DNA from: Malurus cyaneus samueli
Taxonomy: Eukaryota > Chordata > Aves > Passeriformes > Maluridae
Assembly (NCBI GenBank): GCA_009741485.1
Contig: CM019216.1
Location: forward strand, 49,987,792 to 50,051,791
Direction: 5' to 3'
Length of the DNA stretch: 64,000 nt
Positions 49,401-62,700 of the stretch are shown here, piece by piece. Every line of letters starts with the position of its first letter. The first letter of the stretch is position 1. The notes below the pieces were generated by a model, which saw only the letters and a list, made by a program, of their open reading frames with translations, made no database searches and was not told the DNA's origin. Made by a program: the position numbers and the translations under genes.

Positions 49401-52400
49401 TTTTCTGTCCTCTCCTCTTGTCTAGGTTTTAAGAAGAAGGGTTTGAATATCGGTATTTTCATCAATTTTTCTTTCCTCAAAATACTTTTTCTCCATGGAA
49501 AGAAGTTATTAGCTTTAGGAACTAAAGAGAAAAATTGCTTTCTGCGATTATTTGAAAGTACTGTGAAAAGAGATTATTAATTTTAGCTCTCAATTCTGGT
49601 ATACACCAGGCTAGTGATGAGCAGCAAAAATTGTCAATAGAAAGCAGCTATTCTTTTTGAGGCCTTCTCAAACAGCTGAACAGTTGGTAATGGAGAAAAC
49701 CAACAGAGAAAATTACAAAGAATAAAGTTGACATTGACAGAAACTTCACAAGTTCTGACTCCTTCCATTTGGCTTAATGTGTCTCATATTCAACAGCTGG
49801 ACAACATGAGTACTTTGCAGTTTGAAATTGTATAGAGTGCACCCTTTTAACAGACTTTGCTTTCTTTTTTTTTTTTTTAAACGACATCTTTTAATATGAG
49901 CAAAAGTTGAGAAGTATTAGTAAATAATGTATTTTTTATCGTGGAGAAGTAAGCGTTCTTAAAGGAACTTGCACCTCTCCAGCAGTTACATACAGGGAAG
50001 GGAGAAAGCTGAGCTTGTTCTAAGTTCAGGTATTTTATAATATTTTTAAAAGGCATTTTCTACTGGCATTAACTGTATGAGACTGAGCATTGTACAAAAG
50101 TGAATTTTTGTCTAAATATAAAAGATGAATTTCTAACTGAAATGGCTTGGTTTGGAGACACCCACCTTAGAGCTTCTCAAGGTTTGCTATGATAAAATCT
50201 TTTTCCCATGAAGTGCTGTGGACATCTTAATTTGCATGACATTTGTAGCTGCAGCTTTCTGTAGTTACAATTTTTCTGGGCAGAGGATACCCTGCTAGAA
50301 TTGCTTGCCAACTGGGGGGAAAAAAAATTCTGTGTTGGAATCAAGTGTGTGTTTCTTTCAGCCCAAATTCCCCATCTGGTAGCAGCATTTCAGTTGGAAG
50401 CAGCTCAGATGAACAGGAGTAGCATTGTCATTAAAGGCAAACTGCAGCATGGTAGGGAGATGTTTAGCTCTCTAAGCTGATATTAGTGCAATCCTGCTAA
50501 GCGTATTTTTTTTTTCTGCCCGTGCCAACATTTTTCAATTACAGAATTTCTAACTGTGAGCAGAATATTTGAAACCATGGCCACCGTCTCTCAGGACAGT
50601 GATAGAAAAAATACATGCTAGATGGCCATTTGAGGAATCTGGAAAGCCATTCCATTTCTTAATAAGAAAATTTTTGTCTGAGTTGCATGTGAGACTAAAA
50701 TGAGGTTAGTTGTTCTTAAATAGCCAACTGTATAAAAATACTTGTATCAAAATGGTGGACTCTGTTTCATACATAGTAAACCCAAACAATAATCCGTAAC
50801 AGTGTCTGTGAATTGAAATATTACTGACCTCATAGATTGACCCCTGAGAACACAAGGAGCTGTTTCCCAAAACAACACAACCTCTGCTTCAATTCATGTG
50901 TAGTTGGATTTGGTCTGTTTCATGTCTTAAACCTTTCAGAGGGGCTAATCCAAAATGAAGGACAATGCAAATAGGGTATTTAAGATTCATGATGCCCTCC
51001 ATATATAACCGTTGTTTTCATATGTGATTATCAAGATATAAGTTAATGATCGAGGAACACTTTTGCATTGAGAATCTGTTTATATCTGTGATTTCTGATT
51101 ATTGGTCACCTGAGATACGAGAAGTTCAGGCTCCTATGCCTGTCTTTACATTCAAACTGTAGCAAGGCAGAGCTCATACTCCTGAGAGAATAAACACACA
51201 CATTTATGTAGCTGCACAGAGCAACATAAATAAATCACAGTGCCCTGTCAGCATGCACACGAACACAGGCACAGCATAGCCTGCTTCACCCTCTTCTTCC
51301 TCTCCAGCTGATCAGGATTAAAGTCTGCTAGGTGTGTGTAAATCTATGGATGCATCCATGGCATGCAATGCTTCAGTAGCTAGCCCTAGTCTTTTCAAGA
51401 TGTGGAGATTTGCAGCCTCACTACAGTTGCTGGTATTTAGACCTCTTCTACTTGCTGACTAGTTGAGCTTGAAGTTGGCTTTTACTCAAACATACCCACT
51501 AAAAAGAGAGAGCATGCCTAAATGGAAGATATATAGAAACAGAGTTTAATGAGAAAATCGGACATATTTCAGCAATTGAGGTCTGAGTCTGACCAGCTAG
51601 TTAGTTGCAAGCAACAGGTTTCTTTCATCTCTTGTCTCCTCTGTCTTACACTTGTTCCTTCCTGATGCAACTGGATCCCTCCCTTTTTCTACCACTGTTC
51701 CCTCTCCTAAATTTATTCAATCATCTTAACACGTCCCATAATCAATTCTGTATAGACTTTCCCCTGCTTTTCTTAATGAGGGGGTCCTTCCTGTAGCCAA
51801 TAACCCCTTTTAACCTTAGGGTATTCTGAGACAGCCTTGACTCATCTGGGTGGATTTCATGCTGGGACAAGGGGTGTCTGCAATGCTTTTTCTACCCCTA
51901 CCAGCAGTTTTAAATGACTGGTTAAATGAATCTGTGTCATGGTTAAGGATGCCAGTCTGTAAGGGAGCAAGTCCTTGCCCAAGTTCTGCACTCTTCTTGA
52001 TGAAAGAATACCAAGTGAATTACTCAGCCACTGAATTGCAGTAGCATAATATAACTATGGTAAGTAAGTAGATACAGAGTTTACACCAGATTGTTGATAG
52101 GAGCTTCCATTAGAGCTAATAAATTTTGCTGTTGAGAAAATGAAATGGCAATACTTCTGTAGAATTGTGTGGTACCGCATTTTTTCTCTGATGATATTCT
52201 GATTTACATGAGCGCTTTCTGACCAAAGGATTTATTTTTTAAATAGAAGCGCAAGTGGGAGCCGGACACAATGAGATTTCCTGCTTCAGTAGCTAACCCT
52301 ATGTAGATTAATGATTCACTTCAGCTCTTTCTGAATAATATTGGTATAGCAAATTATCCTGTACAGTAGGATGCACTTTTCTGTGTCTTATGAGGCATTC

Positions 52401-55400
52401 ACAAGAAGGTAGAGTGCTATAACTTATGGAAGTGTCCTACAATATGTGCTTCATAGTTCTCACTGCTGAAACAATTACCAGTGAAAATGAGACCCAAGAC
52501 TCATTTTGTTTCTCATCTTGAGGATTATGTTGCCTGTAATTTGGGAAAGGTTTAAAGGACTATTTAGACTATTTCCCTCCCACTCTCATAATTATACTGC
52601 TATGGTCACATGAGTAGAACAAGTGGAAAAAAGCACCAGCTGTGCTTTGGCAGCTGTGGTTAATTGTCTTTTGCATACTACTAGGGAGCTTGGTACTGCT
52701 CCATTTGCACATTTATATAAGCAAACTTTGGTCTCTAGGTTACATTCTATTGGACTTGTGGAAATCCAGATGTGCTCTAAGATTGTGCAGTTCCTCTGTC
52801 CCTTGACGTGTCGGTTTATTTATGCTATCTGAAAAGCAATCCAGGCATGTTCCATTGATTACCCCTGGAGAGTAGAAGCTCTGCTGTTGCAGTGTGTACT
52901 GGGAAAGCTGGCTTCAGAATACTGAACAATTTCACTTTTTTGATGGTGGAAACAGATGCAGCAAAACTCAGTGATACATTAGACTTAGGTAGTTTTCTCA
53001 TGCCAATAAATACTTGCAGGTTTTGTATTTGCCAAACAACTCCACAATAAGTTACTCTTACACGTGGAGAAGGACAGTTTTCCAGCTGATTGGAAAGTCA
53101 GTGTTACTTCCAATACTTTGATTTGCTTTGAGAATAATCATACAGCTGCCATTAATTTTAGTCTGTTTGTTGTCATTGCCAACTTGCTGAGAAAGCACAG
53201 TAAAACATGGAATGCAGCATGTGTGCTCTCTGCCTTGTAGCACTGTGGTGAGCTGGTCCTGCCTGGTGTAGCTGACTGAGCTGGGGCAACTGTCTTCTGT
53301 ATTCATGCTAAAGCTGTACATGTCCAGCTGTCTCCAAAGGAAGGGTATTTCTAAAGAAGCATGGATTAGCATCCTTTACTGTCTTCAGCCTAGCCTTGGA
53401 AAGATCAGGAATAATATCAACCAGGCCATGTTTTTGATGTATGTGCTTGTTCATTTTCCTTTGTCTGCAGCTAGCATTAACAATCTACCAATATTTAAAA
53501 ATACTGGTCCTTAGTTCCAGCTCTATCCAGCAAATAATTTTGTTTTATACAATACAGTCTTGCAATGCTGCTTTTTGGAGTAGAGACTTGAAAGAGGGAA
53601 GAGAATGCTTCTTATGTCGGTGGATTACAGATAGCTTGGTGCTGTTGCAGAAGGAGCTCTTAGAAGCTGAGACAGTAGTAGATCAGGTTGTCTAGATCAG
53701 GTTGAAAACTGTAGCTGAACAGTAGCTCAAACCAGCTCTTTATGTGTATTCTTTTATTTACAATAAGAAGCTTTTTTTTCTTGTCTGATTTAGGTTAAGT
53801 GAAATGATATCCACTCCACTGTGATGTGCAATATGCTGTTTATTCGCCACTGGTGGGTTTTTTTTCTGTTTTTTTTTTTTATTTTTTTTTTTTGGTTGCA
53901 GTGTTAATTTACAGAGCATGCTAAAAAGAATAAAATCCAAAGGTATATAATAAATTGCAGTCAAGCGGTGCACTATCTGAAGGCAAGAAACAAGACTGCA
54001 AACAAATCCTCAGAAAAAGGTGCAGGAAATGTTTTGGGAAGAGGGCTTCAATTTGAAAAGTCACTGTAAAAAGTTTCACTCTCCCACACAGCCTAGTGTT
54101 TCAAAGCAAATAAAAAGAAAGACTTCCTGTTGATTACACCTCTTGGCCCCACAGAGCCAATGCATCCAAGATGTTTGCAGAGCTAAATGTTTTTTTTGGC
54201 AGTATTTAACAATGAATCTTTCCTGAAGTTTTGCAAATTTTAGGACTTCCAAAAAGCACATTATGTATGCACACACCTGTGATTGTGAAATTATTGTGAG
54301 ATATGTCCTAAACCACAGATCTTTCACAGTAGAAGCCCTAGCAATGTGTTTAACCTCTGTCGTTATCCATTCAACATACAAAGATCAGTCTTATTATGAG
54401 AACTTGAGGCAAATTGCTTATGTAAATTTTTTAAAAAAAGTTTTTAGAAGTACTTTGGGATGAAATTTCTGTTCTGTGTTTTTTTACATTTCAAAGAGCT
54501 TAAGTGGGGGTTGGGGGGGACTGTTTGGAGAGATTAATGTTTTGTTTGCCTCTGTTTATTGTAAAGACTATTAGTGACACTGATCCAGGATAGTTAAAAC
54601 TGTAATTGTGGCCACAGTGGAATATAGCTGTAAATGAGCTGGAGAGAGAAAAGGGGATCTGTGAAACGGGACAAGTGATTGTATGATTCCTGTTGAAACA
54701 ATGGAATGAAACACAGTTTTTTTCATTCTCCAGAGTGTTTATGTTTTTGAAGAAAAATATTGAGATAATCTTCCACAAATGTGCAGTTATAGACATTTTC
54801 TTCAGGATACTATTTCACCTCTTTCTTATTCTGCTGAAAAACTTTGGCTTAGTGATTTATTTTCCTCATTGAAGCTATTGTGAATCTTACCACATTGTCA
54901 GCATCTGCACAGAAGGCAGAAATTATAATTGGAGATAAATGTTCCCTTTGTCTTCATCATCAAGTGTTTGGTAATACTTGCAGTACTCTGTCACTTAACA
55001 CATTTTCTATTTTGTAGTCGTACTGATGGTTAATAAAAACCAATTCAAGTCTTCTTACTGTTTCTTTTATTGTTTGCTGTTGGATATTCTTTCAGTAGTT
55101 TTACTACTGATTGTCTAAGCATTCACAAGAGATTTTATGTGGACTAAGTCTGAATCTTGCAGCTTCTTTGCAGTGACTATCTGATACAAAAGCATTAAGT
55201 ATTAAATAAACACTGCCATGATATCCTCATGTGCGGACTCACAGGACTCACAGCATTGCATCCTAAAAATATTAACTTGTTGTTAATGTTATGTTCTACT
55301 TTTGTAATGAAAATAGCTGCTCCTTTTCCTTGGCTTCAGTTCTACTTTGGTAGTACATAGCTGTTGGTAGGTTAAAAACCAAACCAAGCCAGGTCTGCAT

Positions 55401-56109
55401 CACTAATGTGTGTCATTCTGCAGTTGCAAATGTATTTGTGTTTTGCATTCCAGCACAGAAATAGATCAGCTGAATAGGCAGGTAAAATGGGCTATAATGA
55501 GCATTGATTATATGCTTACATTCTGTTTGTAGTGATATTTGATGTGTCTCTGTCCTATTAAGCTTTTTCATGGTCACAGTGCTGAGCTGTGTGATTGAAA
55601 CAAGAATGTTTTATGGAATGATTTCAGCATGTTGTGATTACCTTTCCATAGCTTAAAACTATGTTTTCCTTTAAGAGATAGAGAGTTGTAAGAGTTTGGC
55701 AACTCTTAAACATTGTGGAAGGGATGTGTCTATAAATACGCATAAAGAAACAATCCCACTCCTGCAAATTGAAAATACTTGAAAACAAATTTTGCAAACA
55801 TTTGGCTGAAACGGCAGCCTAGCAATTACCTACAAAGCTATGTGAAACTTAGAGTGCTTTGTAATTCTATTTTCAGAGTCCCTATTGGCCTAATGTGACT
55901 AATTCTTTTTTTCAGAAATATTAATGGAGAATTTATTTCTGTAGTTTTAGGGTTTCAATGTAATCCAAGGCCATATTGCATTTCCAGGGGGGAAAAAACC
56001 CAGTCAAACATTGTCATATTTACTGTTCTTAGTCTGATGCTATGAAGCAATCTGAATCAATTTGTAATTATGCATTTATATGTATTTTAACAATTCTTCT
56101 ATTTTTCAG
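46491..56109. other. Intronic stretch with no recognisable gene
   Basis: AT-rich unique intron 3 sequence up to the exon 4 acceptor. It contains T-rich low-complexity DNA at 53858-53893 and a G-rich patch near 54505-54519. I recognise no transposon or RNA gene. Confidence 0.55.
53858..53893 (+). repeat. T-rich low-complexity tract
   Basis: Runs of 8, 12 and 12 T separated by single-base or CTG interruptions. Confidence 0.9.
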
Positions 56110-56352
56110 ATTTTCCAGATTGCATATGTTATTGTGAAAGCAGCTAACTCCCCTCGCCCTGGGAATTGGATATTGGAGCGTTCTCTGGATGGTGTAGACT
56201 ATCAACCATGGCAGTACTATGCTATCACAGACAGCGAGTGCCTGACACGCTACAACATTTATCCCCGGCCTGGAACCCCGTCCTACTTAAAAGATGATGA
56301 AGTCATATGTACTTCTTATTATTCCAAAATCCATCCTCTGGAGAATGGAGAG
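56110..56352 (+). CDS. LAMA2: LAMA2 exon 4: central LN domain
   Basis: This exon is 243 bp, phase 0 at both ends, the same as human exon 4. It starts after atttttcag with IFQIAYVIVKAANSPRPGNW and ends on HPLENGE before gtaaga. It encodes 81 residues of the LN beta-sandwich involved in laminin network assembly. Visible landmarks are KAANSPRPGNWILERS, PWQYYAITDSECL (Cys codon 56239-56241) and DDEVICTSYYSKI (Cys codon 56308-56310). The HPLENGE ending and NIYPR favour LAMA2; LAMA1, as I remember it, has NITPR and PLEHGE at these places. Past the donor the frame meets a stop after 16 codons, as expected for intron. Exon 5, which should begin with an IHISLINGR-like sequence, is not present downstream in this window. 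Confidence 0.97.
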
Positions 56353-59131
56353 GTAAGAGGTGTTCCATATCTAACCTGGCAGGAAAAAATCCCTTTGGGT
56401 TAATTGGCAAATCTGCCCTCAGTAGACAGAGTGTTTGGGTACAACTGAAAAATGGCAAGAGAACCTATTTGCTGATTTGAAGAAGTCATCTTGCATGGTC
56501 CTATGAATGCATACAAGGTTCACTCTAATAAGAATATTCTACAAAGTGAACAAGAGGTTAGAACATTTATTAGGTAGGCACTAGCACTAGATAGGTTTGG
56601 GTTCTTGAAATAGGTTTCCATGTCACTTCTGAACAAAGGTGAGAACACTTAGAAAAATCGTGGACCCAGTGAATTCATTAAAACACTTCTTTTAGAAGCA
56701 TTTTCAGTCCCTGTCTATTAGCCGGGATGTCAAATGGTAATGATTTTTGTCAGATTTTGATTTGATGTCTTAAAAGCTGGCTCTCTGCCCCTGTTTATGA
56801 CTGTTCCTTCTCCTTTCAGTGGTTTATAATATTCTAATGTATGTCCAGGCAGATGAATCCTGGACCAGTCATTTGTTTTAGCTGAGGATGTGGAAAAGAT
56901 TTGGTGGGCTTGAGAATGAGAACCTGTGGTTGAAAGAGCAAGGCAGATTTAACTCCTGTAGCTGAAAATGCAGCTTTTCAGTCTCTTAGAGTGATGACCG
57001 GGAAAGACATGTGTACCACATTCCAACTGTGTATTTTTTTAAAACATTTTTTCCAACAGTTGCTTTGCAAATGAAATTTTAGTTTCAATATTTATTTTTG
57101 TGGTTTTTTTTTCTGTTCCACACTTTAATGGTTTATTTCCATATAAAGAGGTACAAAATTACTTTCTCCTGTTCCCCACAATGCAAAGCAACATTCACAT
57201 GCAAAATTGTTAATGCAGTTATTTTTAAGTCCTGGATATAGATATGTATACTTTGTCTATATTCACAGAAAATTCCCAATGCTCTTTGCAAAAATTGAAA
57301 ATATCAGCTTTCATTGAAAATATCCTGTTGATAGACTTAAAAAAGCCATAAGCTTTAACAGAATTTCAGATTGTCAAGGGTTATCAGATGAGAAATAATT
57401 TTTTTAATAGGAAAAGTATTTGCAAATATTTTTTGTTTGTAGTTGTATCATTAGTGCTTGTATCATTTATATGGATATTCTTGTAAAAATCTAGCAGGAG
57501 CAGATAAAGTGATATTAAAGGAAATAGTGCGTACATGTGCTATATTTTAAAACTGGTTTCAACTGGGTGCTTTTTAAGGGCTGAACAGAACATGAATTAG
57601 CAATTTATCACTTGCAAAGAAATTTTACACAGTTTCTTTGGGAGAAAATGTTTGTACTGAAAATATAATGCAAAAGTAATTACTCCCATAATTAATTTAA
57701 TTCACAGTGTTCCATTTCTTCGGTTATCCACTTCTCTCACAGACAGATATTGATTCCAGAAGTCTGCTGTCCTCTTGGTTAAACCAGTGACTCTCTGTTC
57801 TTCACTGACTGAACTAAACAGCAAAGAACTTTATTCATCATGCTGGCATGTATCCATGACTGAAACATTGGCTTAAAGCCTACTGAATTGAGTGGAACTT
57901 AATTCTGATCATAGGTGTGCAATTAATAATTTTTAACTGGGCCTGATGTGCTGTAATTGATGCTCTATTCTTAACCTAGTAAATGACCAGCATGTGATAC
58001 GTGGTTTGTTAAAACACAAAGATGACTTTGAAGGGGAGAATGCATCTGTTCCATTCCACTTGGCAAAGGGGAATTATAAGATACAAATATACTCTATGAA
58101 AGGCATGTGATAAACCACCCTAAATTAATGTTACCTCACTCAGACAGTTATTAATCTGAGATGTCGCCTTAATAGAAAGAGAACAGCTTGAAATGAGAAG
58201 CCTAAAGATTAACCTTTATAGTGACTGGAAGAATATCATTCCACATGCACTGATTATGTTACATTTTTAACACCACTCTTCTCGCAAGTAAACCACTAGT
58301 TTCATCTGTCTGAGTAGTTAAAGGCTACATTATGAACTATGTAACATTTACAGAGATTTAACCCAGGTTAATGCTTTTTCATATTTTTTCAAACACGTAA
58401 CATGAAAAATAGCATTTCTACCAATATCATATTTACTTGCAGTTGCGTTGCTGTTGGTATTTGGCTCTCCTGGTCTTTCAGCGGAACTACATCTGCATAT
58501 AATGTGTTTTTGCTCCAGAACAGTGATTTTGTTCTGCAGTCATCTTGTAAGACTGACAGAGTTATGAGATGTACATAAAGTGCCTTTGCTTCAACCTGCA
58601 TGAGTTATTTAGGTGCACTGTTCTGGTGTATGCACAGGAAAGCCAATCAAGTGCACAAAGAACATGGTTGGCAAGCCAGTGCCAGTGTCAAATGTGCATC
58701 TACAGTACTGTCTGAAGTTAAAACTTGTCATCTTAGTAAAATCAGATTATGTTCTCCTCATGTATGCATTCAATGAACATTTTAGTCAATGGCTTGATTC
58801 ATTAGCAGATTTCCAGAAGTGTTCATTCTAAGCCAAATATTTTTGTCATTTAATACTGTTCCTATTTGCACCAGTAATATTATCCTGGCCAGTCACAGAA
58901 TTAGAACAACAGCTAGAATAACAAAACCAGTAAAACAAAAACAAATAAACAAAAACCCCTTGTGATTTATCTTCAGATCTATGTAGCTAGTACAAGTTTA
59001 AGTTTGCAGGGTCAAATGTGAACAAGCAATCTGTAGACCAGGAATTATTTGCAAAAAATAATTCTATTGAATATTGTCATGAATTAATGCCAGATTGTAT
59101 AATGACAGCTTCCAAATAAAAAAAGTGAGAG

Positions 59132-59157
59132 ACTTTCAGAGAAATTTCTCTGAAAGT
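59132..59157. repeat. Perfect 26-bp palindrome with two STAT-like sites
   Basis: The sequence is its own exact reverse complement, with half actttcagagaaa and no spacer. It contains two TTCNNNGAA words (59135-59143 ttcagagaa and 59146-59154 ttctctgaa), the consensus of STAT GAS elements. The centres are 11 bases apart, about one helical turn. Binding is inferred only from the consensus. Confidence 0.9.
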
Positions 59158-59280
59158 GCAGACTTGAATTCCTAGGATTCTGGTTTCTGTACTAAGATCA
59201 ATGAAAGTGAGAAAAATAGTGTGTTTCTATATCATACTGGCAAAGGAAGACTTCTAGCATAGCTGTTTCTGATATGTAAC

Positions 59281-59705
59281 CACAGAATCATGGAACAGGT
59301 AAGAATGGAAGGGACCACTGTGGATCATCTGATCCACACTCTTTGCTTAAGCAGGGTCATCCCAGAGTACATGGCACAGAATTGTGTCCAGAAGGTACTT
59401 GAATATCTCCAGTGAGGGAGACTCTGCAACTTCTCTGGGCAATTTGTTCCAGTGCACAGTTACTGCACAGTAAGAAAGTTCTTCCTCATGTTTAATTAGA
59501 ATCTCCTGTGCGTCAGTTTCTGTCTATTGCTCTGTTGCCTCTTATCCTGATGCTCAGCATCACTGAGCAGTGCCTAGTTCATCCTCTTGGCACTGCCCCT
59601 TCAGATACATAGATTGATGAGGTTCCTTCTCAGTCATCTCTTCTTGAGGCTCAACAGGCCCAGCTCCTTCAGCTTATCCTCGTAAGAGAGATGGTCCAGT
59701 CCCCA
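59281..59705 (-). mobile_element. CR1 LINE 3' end, relatively well preserved
   Basis: The + strand begins cacagaatcatggaacagg and runs through gaatggaagggaccactg, aagcagggtcatcccagag, ttgaatatctccagtgaggg, caatttgttccagtgcac, aagttcttcctcatgttt, gttgcctcttatcctgatg, tgatgaggttccttctcag and gagagatggtccagtcccc. That order is the reversed 3' untranslated and C-terminal part of an avian CR1 subfamily. It looks less diverged than the other copies here. The left end is the 3' terminus; the 5' part is truncated, as is normal for LINEs. Confidence 0.88.
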
Positions 59706-62700
59706 AATAAATATAAGTGCTGAAGCTTCACAAAACACTATTTCAAAACAAAAACAGTGTTTCTCTGTCTCAGTGTGCCCATGTCAAAAAACAAGGGAAA
59801 TAGACTAGCTCACTCATCAACTTTTACTATGCTGATGTTTCTTGCTTTAATAGTTTTGATTTTTTTTACACTGACTATGAAAGACCCGTTTATGTAAGGA
59901 TTAATAACTGATGGGATGAGTCTGATACTTTCAGATAAAAAACAACACTCATTTCGATTTCTTCTTTACTTAAATACCAAATACAAATGGCATTTCTTTG
60001 TTTCTTTATTTCCTCAGATGATCATTAGTTCAAGAACTAAAAGTTAGTGGGGTACCACAGTGATTTTTGCTTCATTTCCCTGACACGGGAGCCTCTAATG
60101 TTTACATCCAGTCTGTACCTTCTTTATTGAAGTATTTTTTCTTCTGCTAGACTACAATTTGTGACACAGCCTCTTTACTTTAATGACTAGGGGAATGTAA
60201 GACTCTGAACATTAGCCTTCAATGTCGTAATTTAATTTTTGTGAGAAGCTGAAAGATTTCTCTTAGCAAATGCTTGTTTGAACTAGCACATATAGTATTT
60301 GTATTTTGATACATGAAAATCTTCCCTCTTACTTGCAGTCATTTCAAATCTGGACTATCTGAAAACTTCAGGTGCAACACACATCATTATAACATGCTAG
60401 GAAAATGTGTATCTTTTCATAGAAAAATGGCACATTTTACCTGGCCTATTATAGTTTCATCGAAAGTAAAATTGTAAAAGGCATTCGTCAATCATACATG
60501 GATTTAGTGTTTTGTATAGGCTAGGAGAAAATAAATATTTAGGTTAAAAATTTGTTCTATTGCATCTTCAGTATCAAATAATTTTTTTTTGTGCAAAGAT
60601 GTTGAAAGTCCCATGCAGTGAAGACAGTGGAAAAAAAGCTTTACTAATCTGGTAGGAATGCACTTCCTTTTACTAAGAAGGCAAAAAGAGTACAAACACA
60701 AACACAATGCACAGTATTCTGGGAAACACTGAGTTTCTCTAAAGTGAGGCTTTCTGAAAGTATTAAAATGGAGAGGGAGGCTGTCAATTTAATTGCCACC
60801 TTTTAAAATCTTAATTGGAATACTCAATTGACTCCCTGGTCTGTCATCACATAGAGGTGTTCTGTCAAAAAAAAATGATGATTTTTGCTGGTGGTGAAGA
60901 AGGTGCATGGACTTTCAGGGAAAAGAAGTCTTTCCCTCTTTGTGGGCAGAATAGGTCCCCAGAAGGTGCTGTCTCAAAGGATATTTCTGCAGTTGGTTGG
61001 AGTTTGGGTTATACAGTGACAGTGGAGATTTCAGGGTTTAGTAAATATTTTGTTGTACTGAGTAAGAGAAGCAATCTCTGTGTGAGACGCCTTTCATATG
61101 TTATTTTCAGTTGCTGAGAATGCTCAACCTTGACATTTAAAGATAGAAAAATTATAGGGTATTGGCCCTATATTTGAAGAGAAGTAATCTGATTGTAGAA
61201 GTGAGAGTGATACCTAATTGTAGTGTACCAAGTGGACCAAATTTCAAAAATGCTTGTCTTGGTGCCTCATATCAAACACCACCCTTCATGCTTGATTCTT
61301 TTCAGCAAGGGGAATTTGTGAAGCAATCAATGGGACCATCAGATAGTTGATACAATGATATTGGTAATGTCTATTGGTCTATTATTAAGGGGCTAATACA
61401 GGTCCACATCTGCTATATTCCATTTCAAGCTGCATGGTATTTCCATTTTAAAGGTAAAGATTGGAGACTGGAAGACTTTGCAAGAGGTGTCTGTGTGACT
61501 GATGGAGTCAAAGGTTCTCAGAATTCTGATGCTAGCCTTTAACAAGAAAATTCTTCCTGTCTCCTCCGTGGTTAAGGCTGAAGCAGAGGACTGACAGGGA
61601 GAGGAGTTATGGTGGAATTAAGTAACCCACCCCCTCCTATTCTGCAATGAGCCTTCCTATCACTGCTATTGTAGTGGTGAGAATGATACTGCAATGAAGT
61701 TGCAATGAAAGATATTGCAATGATGCTTCAGTTCTTTTCCCTTAAATGCCTAATCTCATTCCTTTTTTGTGATGGTAGCAATGCAAGTCTGAGGTCAGAA
61801 AAATAAAATGCTCTTTCTATGGTAGTAAAGACTAGCCTTGTATGAGAATGTTCATTAGTCTTTATTTTCTTCAGTCAAGTCGAAGTTCAAAGTGTGTACT
61901 AACCGTGTAAAGAACAATAAACAGAAACTAGTGTCTTGACAGTAATGTTTTTTTTATTTTGTGCACTTGTTGCCATAGCACTTGAATGCTTGTACTGTGC
62001 CCCTTTTTAAATTCATGTGTCAGCTCTCTTGGAAGCTCTCCCAATGTCCCAGTACTTTGCTGAGCCTGCCTCAAGCCAGTGATGCCATGGGCATTGAACT
62101 CTATTACTTCCCAATGTTTGCATGCTGGTTTTTTTTCCTCTTCATACCATAGTGCTTGTCCTGTCTGATGTAGTCTTGGTGGCACGCAGTGGCAAGCAGA
62201 GGAGGAAGGGAAGAAAAAGAGACTTGGGAATGGACTTTTAAGTCTTTTCTTGTCATAGCTGGGTTTAGAATTTGAGAATGTCAGTGCTAAGAGGACAGAG
62301 CATCCAAATTTTGTAAGTACTCAAAATTGAAACATATGCAATTGCAGACTGGAAAATTTATGTTGACTTTATTTTTCTTATTTATAAATGATACAGGTAC
62401 TACACAGTTTCTAGAAAAGTTGCCTAAGTTTATGGATTAGAATGTTGATGCTGCCTTTATAGTTTCTATTTTTAGATTGGTCCTCTCAGCTCCTAACATG
62501 TATCATGTCTTCATTACAAAATAATTTTATAAAGTCTGAACTCCTATTTCCGTTTGAGAAACAGTGATAGATTTCTTTTCAAATGCAAAAGATGTAGAAA
62601 AGGCATCAACAGTAAAAATAATGCCAATAACATCTTTTTCTATCCCCTCAGCTTCAATCACCCTAGGCATTTCTCATGAGTATGCTAAATTTCCATATAT

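Larger units (their letters stand above)
38583..56109 (+). other. LAMA2: LAMA2 intron 3 (17,527 bp)
   Basis: Bounded by gtaggc at 38583 and a pyrimidine-rich acceptor ending atttttcag at 56101-56109. It holds an internally deleted CR1 (about 39395-40160), an LTR-like fragment (about 46180-46490) and T-rich low-complexity sequence (53858-53893). The rest (38583-39394, 40161-46179 and 46491-56109) is AT-rich unique sequence. Its open frames, all 110 codons or shorter, show no domain signature. Confidence 0.95.

Noticed and set aside
56353..56403. Continuation of exon 4 past the GTAAGA donor
   Set aside because: The frame stays open for only 16 codons with no resemblance to laminin, and the 243-bp length ending at HPLENGE matches the known exon.
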